From contig JAGQLJ010000013.1 of the NCBI GenBank assembly GCA_020429495.1, forward strand, positions 1-14,433: a stretch of DNA of 14,433 bases. Reading direction: 5' to 3'. The translations under genes were made by a program, and so were the position numbers. Below are positions 1 to 6,102 of the stretch, piece by piece. The notes beneath the pieces are model-generated. The model was not told where the DNA came from. It searched no databases and saw only the letters and a program-made list of their open reading frames with translations. Every line of letters starts with the position of its first letter. Positions within the stretch are counted from its first letter, which is position 1. The stretch comes from Candidatus Dojkabacteria bacterium (lineage in GTDB: Bacteria > Patescibacteriota > Dojkabacteria > J137).

Positions 1-587
1 AAATAATAAAAAGCAAATACAGAAGACCTAACTACTACGCTTTTAATCTTCTTCCAAAACAAAGCGAAGCGGAGATTCGTATTCTTGAAGAGCGAGACGA
101 CACTATACTCTACGCATTCGTTCTTGTATTTGCAGGAATCTTTATATTTTTAATATTAAATTTAATTCGTAGTGTTGCTGTTAAAGCTAGAGCTGATTAT
201 GTACAAGGGCAAATAGACAAAGTACAAGAGCAAATTGATACATATGATGCAGTAATTGCTACTCATGGAGAAATATTTCAGAAGTCTAATCTCCTTATTG
301 AACCATTAACTAAGGATATTGCTTTATCAAGGTTACTAGAAATTTCAAGCTTAATGACTGAAGATGAGGGTAAGATTGTCTCTTATGGAAAACTACTAAC
401 AGGTGGATACACATTAACAGTTGAAGTTAATGAGTATGATAATGCACTGCATATTCTAGGAAGAGCTAAATCAATTGATGAAGTTAGCAGACCTTATTTA
501 ACAAATCTTGCAGTTGATCCAACTAATGAGAAGATAAAAGCAACAATTACATTCAATATTATTCAAGACCAAACTAATATACAGTAA
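1..587 (+). CDS. pilN: PilN-like type IV pilus assembly protein (5' end outside window)
   Basis: The frame is open from the window edge (first whole codon at 3) to a TAA at 585-587, giving 194 visible residues; the start lies upstream. The order of parts is that of PilN, the bitopic inner-membrane protein that links the cytoplasmic PilM ring to PilO: a short cytoplasmic segment with the family's NLLP motif (about residues 15-18 of the visible part), one hydrophobic helix (about 37-55), then a helical, coiled-coil-prone stretch and a small alpha/beta domain. An ATG at 354 also lies in frame, but starting there would remove the NLLP motif and membrane helix. The stop overlaps the next start as TAATG, so translation of the two genes is probably coupled. 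Sequence identity to PilN is low, as is usual for this family; the call rests on topology, motif and the PilO-like neighbour. Confidence 0.72.
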   Translation, partial: IIKSKYRRPNYYAFNLLPKQSEAEIRILEERDDTILYAFVLVFAGIFIFLILNLIRSVAVKARADYVQGQIDKVQEQIDTYDAVIATHGEIFQKSNLLIEPLTKDIALSRLLEISSLMTEDEGKIVSYGKLLTGGYTLTVEVNEYDNALHILGRAKSIDEVSRPYLTNLAVDPTNEKIKATITFNIIQDQTNIQ

Positions 588-1522
588 TGAGTAACGAAGA
601 AAAAATTACAATTGATAAAGCTTTTGAGCTTAACAAAAAGAAAAAGCAGAAGAATGCTGCTTATAAAAAGTGGGTAAAAATTGCAAAAATATATATTATT
701 CCAATTCTTTCTATCTTTGTTTTCTTATTCATACTCTTTGGATTAACAATTCCACAAGTATTTAATATATTTCAAACAATTGGAGATATAGGTGATTTAA
801 ACGATAAGCTTAAAGATAAACAAAAAGAACTAGTTTCAGTTCAAGGTTTAAATGCAAATGCAGATCAACTTAAAGAAGATTTAGCTATTTTAAATTCTAT
901 TGCTCCAACAGAACAAACTGAAGTTGTAAACTTTCAGCAAAAGATTTCCATCTTAGCTCAAGAACATAACTTGGTAATCAATAGCCAACAGCTTAATGAA
1001 AACACCACAGGAGTCGCTGAGAGCTTCATAGAGAGCAATGAACTACTCTACCTAAGAGAATTACCGAATGTGTTTGAAATCACCGGAAATGTTACTGACG
1101 TCTTTGAATTTATAGACGCTTTAGAATTAATTGATGACTTTATTGTTGTAAATGAAATGGATTTAAGTGCAGGTGAAGGAAACACATGGAATATGACAGT
1201 AAATCTAATAAAATATCAATTTTCAGAAAGAAGTAGTAGTGATGAGCTATTTAATGCATATTTACAAGTGCCTGTAACTGTAGTTATCAATTCTAATGTA
1301 CAAGATTATTTAGATAAGAAAAGAGGTAGCTCAACTAGTGATTCTAACTTGAGTCCAATTGATCAACTTAATCAAACACAAGAGGCGAAAACAACAGAAG
1401 ACACAACTAATCAAGACAATACAACAGATACACAACAAGATACGGTAGATAATATTGACCCTTTAACAGATATAACTCAGCAGGATACAGAAAACTTGCA
1501 AGTTATTCAGCTTAATCAATAA
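587..1522 (+). CDS. pilO: PilO-like type IV pilus inner-membrane protein
   Basis: This 311-residue protein starts in the TAATG overlap with the PilN-like gene. It has a lysine-rich cytoplasmic N-terminus (1-33), one membrane helix (about 34-56), a coiled-coil-prone segment (about 62-103) and a PilO-type periplasmic domain (about 110-240) that includes the LPNVFEITG and FEFIDALE stretches typical of that fold. PilO pairs with PilN to align the pilus assembly platform. After about residue 245 the protein ends in a low-complexity tail rich in Thr, Asp, Gln and Asn, which makes it longer than a usual PilO of about 200 residues. That tail is probably disordered. It is the last gene of its operon, since a terminator follows directly. 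Confidence 0.7.
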   Translation: MSNEEKITIDKAFELNKKKKQKNAAYKKWVKIAKIYIIPILSIFVFLFILFGLTIPQVFNIFQTIGDIGDLNDKLKDKQKELVSVQGLNANADQLKEDLAILNSIAPTEQTEVVNFQQKISILAQEHNLVINSQQLNENTTGVAESFIESNELLYLRELPNVFEITGNVTDVFEFIDALELIDDFIVVNEMDLSAGEGNTWNMTVNLIKYQFSERSSSDELFNAYLQVPVTVVINSNVQDYLDKKRGSSTSDSNLSPIDQLNQTQEAKTTEDTTNQDNTTDTQQDTVDNIDPLTDITQQDTENLQVIQLNQ

Positions 1523-1550
1523 AAAAGAGCCCAATATTTTGAGCTCTTTA
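1523..1550. terminator. Bidirectional intrinsic terminator between pilO and rpsP
   Basis: AAAGAGC (1524-1530) pairs with GCTCTTT (1543-1549) around a 12-nt loop. A T-rich stretch follows on the + strand, and a run of T follows on the - strand (the complement of 1521-1526), so the hairpin can end both converging transcripts. Confidence 0.8.
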
Positions 1551-1569
1551 TTATTTATTTTAATCTAAC

Positions 1570-1998
1570 TTATTCAGCAGATTCCTCTACTTTTTCTTCT
1601 TCAGTTGCTACTTCTTCACTAGCAGTTTCTGCTTCAGCTTTTGCTGCTTCCTTCTCTGCTTCTTTAGCTGCTTTCTCTTGTTCTTTTTTATCAGCTTCAG
1701 CTGCATCTCTTTCAGATTTCTTTCTTCCAGCTTTTTTAGCAAATGGCTTTGCTTTTTTGTCTTCTTTTAGAATTTTCTCTTTTATTAGAAGTCTTTTTAC
1801 TGTATCTGATGGTTGTGCACCTACTGAAAGCCAGTACTCAATTCTTTCTTTATTAAGTTCAATTGTCTTTGTTAGAGGTGAGAAATGACCAAGATATTCA
1901 ATAGCTTTTGAATCTCTCTTTTCTCTTTTAGGAGTCACAACAATTCTATAGCTAGGATTGTTCTTTCTACCTACTCTGGTTAATCGCATTCGTACCAT
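1570..1998 (-). CDS. rpsP: Small ribosomal subunit protein S16 (bS16) with long charged tail
   Basis: Residues 1-78 are a standard S16: an MVRMRLTRVGRKNNPSYRIVV start, then the YLGHFSP and GAQPSDTVKRLL blocks. S16 helps assemble and stabilise the body of the 30S subunit. The MVR start was chosen over the Met at residue 4 because S16 proteins normally begin MV(K/R)IRL. Most S16 proteins are about 80-90 residues; this one has 142, with a tail (about 79-142) made almost only of Lys, Glu and Ala, likely a single charged helix or disordered. It is the last gene of the ribosomal/RNA cluster and lies 109 nt past rnc, with a promoter candidate of its own. Confidence 0.96.
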   Translation of the reverse strand: MVRMRLTRVGRKNNPSYRIVVTPKREKRDSKAIEYLGHFSPLTKTIELNKERIEYWLSVGAQPSDTVKRLLIKEKILKEDKKAKPFAKKAGRKKSERDAAEADKKEQEKAAKEAEKEAAKAEAETASEEVATEEEKVEESAE

Positions 1999-2082
1999 TT
2001 CTTTTTATTTAACTAATTAATATTTTTAATAAATCTATGTTCTGAGTGCATAAATTTACTTATCTGGTTACTAGGCTTAAAG

Positions 2083-2111
2083 ATTTTATCAGAAAATTGC
2101 ATTATAGTCAT
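2083..2111 (-). promoter_or_regulatory. Candidate promoter for rpsP
   Basis: Read on the - strand, ATGACT (2111-2106, 4 of 6 matches to TTGACA) is followed by 17 nt and then TAAAAT (2088-2083). The -10 is preceded by TGA, giving an extended -10 (TGATAAAAT). The -35 lies over the rnc stop codon. The predicted leader to the rpsP start is about 77 nt. Confidence 0.5.
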
Positions 2112-2848
2112 GCATTATTTGCAGGAAAATATTTGCCTACAAGTTCTTGCCAATTTTCTAGAGCATTCTGTGCAGCAACTTGCTCTGCACTCTGTTTGCT
2201 GTCTCCTTTCCCTTCTCCAAAGCTATTATCACCAATCATAACTGCCATTGTAAATGTTTTATTATGATCTGGTCCTTCCTCACTAACAAGTGAGTAAGTT
2301 GGAGTAATCTTTAATTCTTCTTGAGATAACTCTTGAAGCTTAGATTTTGCATCAATGTCTAATCTATTATCAACAATATTTTGTACTTTATAGTAAATTT
2401 TTTCTTTTATAAACAGTAATGCAACATCAAAGCCTTGATCTAAATATATAGATCCAATAAGTGCTTCCATTGCATTTGCAAGGATGTATTGTCTGTCTCT
2501 TCCACCTGTAGCCTCTTCTCCATTACTCATAAACAAAGATTGACCAAGCTCTAGTTTAAGAGCTTCTTCAGCTAAAGATTCTGTTCTGACAATTGCTGCT
2601 CTGAAGCTAGTTAAATCTCCTTCAGGATAGCTTGGGTAATCGTTAAACAGCATTTGAGTTGTAGCTAGCTCTAAAACAGCATCACCTAAAAACTCTAATC
2701 TTTCATTATGTCCATTAGGTGTATCAGGATTTTCGTTTACGTAAGATCTATGAGTCAGGGCTTCTTGTAAAAGCTCTGGATTTTTAAACTCAATATTAAT
2801 TTTTTGCATAAAATCATTTACTTTCTGGTCCATCTGGTAGTTTTTCAT
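2108..2848 (-). CDS. rnc: Ribonuclease III
   Basis: RNase III cuts double-stranded RNA, including the rRNA precursor. The protein has 246 residues. The nuclease domain (about 10-155) carries the signature ERLEFLGDAVLEL (49-61), with metal ligands Glu52 and Asp56, and the second active-site helix LANAMEALIG (123-132) with Glu128. The dsRNA-binding domain (about 164-234) ends in the expected KQSAEQVAAQNAL block. At residue 125, Asn replaces the Asp usual at this metal-site position (E. coli Asp114). The start used overlaps nusB by 35 nt; in-frame ATGs at 2833 and 2809 are alternatives. The ATG at 2809 would clear the overlap but removes N-terminal residues that align with E. coli RNase III, so 2848 or 2833 is more likely. 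No clear ribosome binding site helps to decide. Confidence 0.95.
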   Translation of the reverse strand: MKNYQMDQKVNDFMQKINIEFKNPELLQEALTHRSYVNENPDTPNGHNERLEFLGDAVLELATTQMLFNDYPSYPEGDLTSFRAAIVRTESLAEEALKLELGQSLFMSNGEEATGGRDRQYILANAMEALIGSIYLDQGFDVALLFIKEKIYYKVQNIVDNRLDIDAKSKLQELSQEELKITPTYSLVSEEGPDHNKTFTMAVMIGDNSFGEGKGDSKQSAEQVAAQNALENWQELVGKYFPANNA

Positions 2849-3278
2849 TATTTAAAATAGCACCAAGTACTCCATTCACAAATTTACCACTTTTTTCTGA
2901 ACTTAGGGCTTTACTTAAATCAACAGCCTCGTTTATTACAACTTTTACAGGAGTTAATTTACTTATAAATCCTTCAAATACAGCTACTCTAAGTACAATT
3001 AAGTCAACTGGATTAATTTGATCTAAAGGCCAAGCTGGGGCAAATCTTTGAATTATTTCATCTAATTTCTTTTCATTCTCTTCTACTCCATCAATTAGCT
3101 CTTCGTAAAGTTTACCGCTATATTTTTTTTCTTCCATAATAGAAAGAAGCGCATTAGGCTCAAAAACGTTATAGCCAACACGACTTTTATCTTCTTGAAG
3201 TTTTGTGAATAGATACTGAATTGCAAGAAATCTAGCTAGGCTTCGGGGATCTGTACGAGAATTTGAGTTATCTTCCAT
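2814..3278 (-). CDS. nusB: Transcription antitermination factor NusB
   Basis: NusB, with NusE (S10), binds boxA RNA and keeps RNA polymerase reading through rRNA operons. The 154-residue protein is all helical and matches NusB from the RSLARFLAIQYLF block (12-24), through the aromatic-rich WPLDQINPVDLIVLRVAVFE segment, to the PVKVVINEAVDLSKAL helix and the GKFVNGVLGAIL C-terminal signature. It begins 9 nt after rpmF and overlaps rnc, so rpmF, nusB and rnc are probably co-transcribed. A TAAAAT lies 6 nt before the ATG and includes the rpmF stop. It may be an internal promoter, but no good -35 is seen. Confidence 0.94.
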   Translation of the reverse strand: MEDNSNSRTDPRSLARFLAIQYLFTKLQEDKSRVGYNVFEPNALLSIMEEKKYSGKLYEELIDGVEENEKKLDEIIQRFAPAWPLDQINPVDLIVLRVAVFEGFISKLTPVKVVINEAVDLSKALSSEKSGKFVNGVLGAILNNEKLPDGPESK

Positions 3279-3287
3279 GAGTATATT

Positions 3288-3506
3288 TTACTCTTCTCTC
3301 ATTACTTTTACAGAGTTATATTCAGGGTTTTTCTTTGTAGCTCTATGAGCAGGTACTAATTTACCAGTCACAGGTGATTTTACAAGGTGTGAACCTCCAA
3401 ATTTTTTGATCTTTTTTGCTTTTCTTATTTGTTTATCATATCTTTCAGCCGCTCGAGTACTATTTCTCTTACTTGCTGATCTTCTTCTTTTCGGTGTTGC
3501 TGCCAT
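3288..3506 (-). CDS. rpmF: Large ribosomal subunit protein L32 (bL32), zinc-ligand-free form
   Basis: The 72-residue protein begins MAATPKRRRSASKRNSTRAA, close to the universal MAVPKRRTSKS start of L32. That fixes the start at 3506 although the frame is open for another 16 codons upstream. The C-terminal half (SHLVKSPVTGKLVPAHRATK) follows the L32 pattern but has no cysteine, so this is the form without a zinc ribbon. L32 sits near the exit side of the 50S subunit. An extended -10 lies about 35 nt upstream. The gene leads the rpmF-nusB-rnc group. Confidence 0.93.
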   Translation of the reverse strand: MAATPKRRRSASKRNSTRAAERYDKQIRKAKKIKKFGGSHLVKSPVTGKLVPAHRATKKNPEYNSVKVMREE

Positions 3507-3540
3507 TTTTCTTGTGTTTAACTGTAAATTGGACTTGGTA

Positions 3541-3549
3541 ATTCTAACA
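3541..3549 (-). promoter_or_regulatory. Candidate extended -10 promoter for rpmF-nusB-rnc
   Basis: On the - strand TGTTAGAAT reads as an extended -10 (TG, one base, TAGAAT). No good -35 is seen. The predicted start near 3534 gives a leader of about 27 nt to the rpmF ATG. Confidence 0.4.
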
Positions 3550-3596
3550 CACACACTAGAAATAGGAAATACTGAATATGTAAATTTTAGAATTAA

Positions 3597-4157
3597 TTAG
3601 CTAAGAAGTTTGTACAGATAGATATAGGATTCTCCAAATTCTTGAAGATATGATGTATCAATTTTAATGACATTGTTATAGCCTTGTTTTTGCATATAAT
3701 AATCAACCAGCCACTTCACTTCCAGTCTTGTATCAAGAACAATACAGTTTTTGCCGGAGTCCATGGCTATATCTTCAGCAAATTTTAGTAGTTTCTTAGA
3801 TATGCCTTTACCTTGTACATTAGGGTCAACTCCAAGAGCTCCTACAAACAAAGCATTTTGGAACCTTTCATCGCCTTCTTCTATAATTTTATCTTTAAAG
3901 TAGTACCCTGGAGCCTTATCACTGATTTTGATTATACCTACTAGCTTATCATCGTCAAAGTAACCATATAGAAGGCCTTTTTCAATCATTTTCTCTACTA
4001 CTTTAGTATCTCTTGTGTAGTAATCTGTCCAATGGTTAAAGCCTTGTTCTGAAAGTTTTGCTGCACAAGCTTCTATAATTTGCCATGAATCTTCTGTATG
4101 CGACTCATCAAGAATCCTTACCTCTGGATTTAGTTGTTCAAGGGTTGACTCATTCAT
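3597..4157 (-). CDS. GNAT-family N-acetyltransferase
   Basis: This 186-residue protein has the GNAT fold. Residues 62-80 (LLYGYFDDDKLVGIIKISD) form the central strands, and residues 106-131 carry the acetyl-CoA-binding motif A, with QGKGIS (115-120) as the pyrophosphate loop, followed by the long helix. Residues 136-162 correspond to motif B, including the family's usual C-terminal GY. The substrate cannot be told from sequence; the presence of S16, L32 and rRNA enzymes nearby is not enough to call it a ribosomal-protein acetyltransferase. It starts 35 nt after rsmD ends and has a promoter candidate in that gap, placed so close to the ATG that a leaderless mRNA is predicted. Confidence 0.85.
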   Translation of the reverse strand: MNESTLEQLNPEVRILDESHTEDSWQIIEACAAKLSEQGFNHWTDYYTRDTKVVEKMIEKGLLYGYFDDDKLVGIIKISDKAPGYYFKDKIIEEGDERFQNALFVGALGVDPNVQGKGISKKLLKFAEDIAMDSGKNCIVLDTRLEVKWLVDYYMQKQGYNNVIKIDTSYLQEFGESYIYLYKLLS

Positions 4158-4163
4158 GGAGTG

Positions 4164-4192
4164 ATTTTACCCCAAAAAACGTGGAAAGTCAT
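4164..4192 (-). promoter_or_regulatory. Candidate promoter for the GNAT gene, leaderless arrangement
   Basis: On the - strand ATGACT (4192-4187) abuts the rsmD stop codon, then comes a 17-nt spacer and TAAAAT (4169-4164). Only 6 nt (CACTCC) separate the -10 from the ATG, so transcription should begin at or next to the start codon. The hexamers and spacer are the same as in the rpsP candidate. Confidence 0.5.
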
Positions 4193-4777
4193 TTAGACCA
4201 AGCTTTTTTGCAGGAAAACCAAAGTATTGCTACCAACCTTTTTCTCTAAAACTAGCTTAAAACTCTCAGGAACTTGGAATTCATTCATATCTTCAGTTGC
4301 TACTTTTATAACAACATATGCTCCACTCGCTAATATTCTTACTAGCTTAGATAAATCAGTAGTTAAAACTTTTTCAAAAGGTGGATCTAAAAAAATCAAA
4401 TCAAATTTTTCTTCATAACTGTCACAAAAAGCACTATAACTTTGCTTAATAATTTGTAATTTCCCGCCTGCATCGCTATGCGAAGCATTGCGGGCAGGAT
4501 CATCCGTAATTCGTAATTTACTTAGATTATCCTTAATTACTTCAACTGCTCTTTCGTCATTCTCAACTAAAACAACACTTTTCGCTCCTCTGCTAAGTGC
4601 TTCGATGCCGATATTTCCACTACCAGCAAATAAATCAGCAACTTTTGAATCAACTATTACTTGCTGAATAGTATCAAAAAGAACTTGCTTCACTCTATCT
4701 GTAATTGGCCTTGCCGAGCTAGGTACTTCTAATGTTTGGTTTTTATATTTTCCTGAAATTATTCTTGGATTACTCAT
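4193..4777 (-). CDS. rsmD: 16S rRNA (guanine-N2)-methyltransferase RsmD, with repeat-encoded insertion
   Basis: RsmD methylates G966 of 16S rRNA (E. coli numbering) using S-adenosylmethionine. The 194-residue protein shows the family start RIISGKYKN (5-13), the RPITDRVKQVLFD block (23-35), the AdoMet-binding loop DLFAGSGNIG (48-57), the acidic strand end VENDE (71-75) and the catalytic motif DPPF (131-134; DPPY in most homologues). Residues 93-105 (DPARNASHSDAGG) sit between two core elements where homologues have a short loop. They are encoded by a GC-rich hairpin repeat that has a second copy between genes elsewhere in this window. The reading frame stays open, so the enzyme may tolerate the insertion as a surface loop. 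It begins 43 nt after the SpoU-family gene. Confidence 0.92.
   Translation of the reverse strand: MSNPRIISGKYKNQTLEVPSSARPITDRVKQVLFDTIQQVIVDSKVADLFAGSGNIGIEALSRGAKSVVLVENDERAVEVIKDNLSKLRITDDPARNASHSDAGGKLQIIKQSYSAFCDSYEEKFDLIFLDPPFEKVLTTDLSKLVRILASGAYVVIKVATEDMNEFQVPESFKLVLEKKVGSNTLVFLQKSLV
4457..4498 (+). repeat. GC-rich hairpin repeat, copy A, inside rsmD
   Basis: The left end is TAATTTCCCGCCTGCA (4457-4472) and the right end is GCATTGCGGGCAGG (4485-4498). The same ends, with one difference in each right end and two in each left end, bound copy B at 8320-8395. The centre folds: CCCGC (4463-4467), TGC and TCGC pair with GCGA, GCA and GCGGG (ending at 4494), with small internal mismatches. 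The GC content stands out sharply from the surrounding DNA. The core from 4463 to 4498 is 36 nt, which is 12 codons, so it leaves the rsmD frame intact. Confidence 0.7.
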
Positions 4778-4820
4778 AGTTAAATTGTTTCACATGGTTT
4801 GGCAAGCTTATCATGATAGA

Positions 4821-5276
4821 TTACTCACTAAATATAGAATTATATAAAACTATTCCAATTGTTGTTGCTACATTTAGAGAATTCTTCTTGCCTCTCATAG
4901 GTAGCATTAGTAGCATATCAGATTTTTCAATTACGTTATTGCTCACACCAGTTATTTCATTTCCAAAAACAAAGGCACACTTATCTGGTAGCTTAACGTC
5001 AAAGAAATCTTTTGCATCTTTATGCTCTTCTAAACTTATTATTGAATAGCCCTCTTTTTTTAGATTATCAATCACTTCATTTATGTCTTTATTGTGCTCA
5101 AATTCAACATAATCATTGGCTCCAAGTGATGTTTTTAAAACCTTTGGATGTGGTGGATATGGTGTAATTCCTGTTAAATATAGTTTCTTTACTCCTGCTC
5201 CATCTGCTGTTCTAAAAATAGCACCAACATTTAGTGCAGATCTTATACTATCTAGTACAACAACGACCTCTCTCAT
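4821..5276 (-). CDS. SpoU/TrmH-family RNA 2'-O-ribose methyltransferase
   Basis: At 151 residues this is only the knotted SPOUT catalytic domain, as in TrmL-like proteins. Motif 1 is SALNVGAIFRTADGAG (13-28) with the conserved Asn16 and Arg22, motif 2 is FGNEITGVS (104-112) with Glu107, and motif 3 is LPMRGKKNSLNVATT (125-139) with Asn135. The enzyme would add a methyl group to a ribose 2'-OH in tRNA or rRNA; which nucleotide cannot be told. The start at 5276 was chosen because it overlaps the uppP stop as TAATG and gives the family's usual N-terminus. An upstream in-frame start at 5324 would add 16 residues with no family match. Confidence 0.88.
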   Translation of the reverse strand: MREVVVVLDSIRSALNVGAIFRTADGAGVKKLYLTGITPYPPHPKVLKTSLGANDYVEFEHNKDINEVIDNLKKEGYSIISLEEHKDAKDFFDVKLPDKCAFVFGNEITGVSNNVIEKSDMLLMLPMRGKKNSLNVATTIGIVLYNSIFSE

Positions 5277-6097
5277 TAAATTACAAAGCTTAACAATAGT
5301 GAGATAATTCCAAACCCTACACAATAGAACCCAAAGAGTCTAAGTCCTCTCTTTCGCATGTATCTAAGTAGAAATGAGATTGCAAAATAACCTGTTATTC
5401 CTGAGACAACAATACCAATAATAATATTTTCAATACTAACTGCTTGCACTGCTGAGTCTAGCTCAGTGAGTAATGTTACAAGGCTTGCTCCCACAAGAAC
5501 GGGAATACTTGCTAGAAAAGTATAATCCAGAGAATCTTTATTAGTCATGCTTAAAGATCTTGAACCAAAAAGTGTTATACCTGATCTTGAAACACCGTAA
5601 ATTACGCCAATTGATTGAAATACACCAATCATTAAAGATTTATATATAGATAAGTCTTCAGACTTTAGAGTTCTTTCTCTGCTGTTAAGTATAAATCTTT
5701 CTGAAAATATAAATAATGTTCCTGCTGTAATTAGTGCTGCTGTTGCAATATAGAACTGAACTTCTCTTGAAAGATTTTTTTCTATAAAAAGTGTAAAGCC
5801 TAAACCAACAATAAATACAGGAATACTAGTTAGAATAATATTTCTTGCAATCAATAAATACTTCTCTTCTCTTTTTACTAATCCTAGTAAGATTTCAAAA
5901 ATAAAATTTCTGTAGTGAAATATTACTGCAAATAATGTACCAAAATGTAAAAAGATTATTACGCTGTTTATATCTTCTGCAGACACATTTGAAGATAGGA
6001 AGTTAGATGCAATAACAAGATGCCCAGAGCTAGAAACTGGAATAAATTCTGTTAATCCTTGTAAAACTGCGAGTAATAATATTTGAATCAAATTCAT
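5276..6097 (-). CDS. uppP: Undecaprenyl-diphosphatase UppP (BacA family)
   Basis: UppP removes a phosphate from undecaprenyl diphosphate so that the lipid carrier can be reused for peptidoglycan and other wall polymers. The 273-residue protein is strongly hydrophobic with about eight membrane segments. It has both active-site signatures: QGLTEFIPVSSSGHL (13-27), with Glu17 and His26, and GVSRSGIT (168-175), with Arg171. In the second signature the usual Pro before the Gly is Tyr (IYGVSRSG). The gene begins 5 nt after recG and overlaps the SpoU-family gene by 1 nt, so the three are one transcription unit. With the PBP further along it points to a peptidoglycan wall. Confidence 0.95.
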   Translation of the reverse strand: MNLIQILLLAVLQGLTEFIPVSSSGHLVIASNFLSSNVSAEDINSVIIFLHFGTLFAVIFHYRNFIFEILLGLVKREEKYLLIARNIILTSIPVFIVGLGFTLFIEKNLSREVQFYIATAALITAGTLFIFSERFILNSRERTLKSEDLSIYKSLMIGVFQSIGVIYGVSRSGITLFGSRSLSMTNKDSLDYTFLASIPVLVGASLVTLLTELDSAVQAVSIENIIIGIVVSGITGYFAISFLLRYMRKRGLRLFGFYCVGFGIISLLLSFVI

Positions 6098-6102
6098 TTA
6101 TT

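Noticed and set aside
2046..2267. + strand frame opposite rnc
   Set aside because: It is a shadow of the rnc dsRNA-binding domain, with no family match or promoter.
2108..3278. Recoded UGA (as in Gracilibacteria or Absconditabacteria)
   Set aside because: rnc and nusB end at UGA exactly at the family's expected C-terminus, and no gene here needs UGA as a sense codon.
3507..3554. 16-residue N-terminal extension of L32
   Set aside because: L32 proteins start at the MA(V/A)xPKRR motif; the extra codons overlap the predicted leader.
5277..5324. 16-residue N-terminal extension of the SpoU-family enzyme
   Set aside because: It lies inside uppP, has no family match, and the TAATG junction at 5276 gives a better start.
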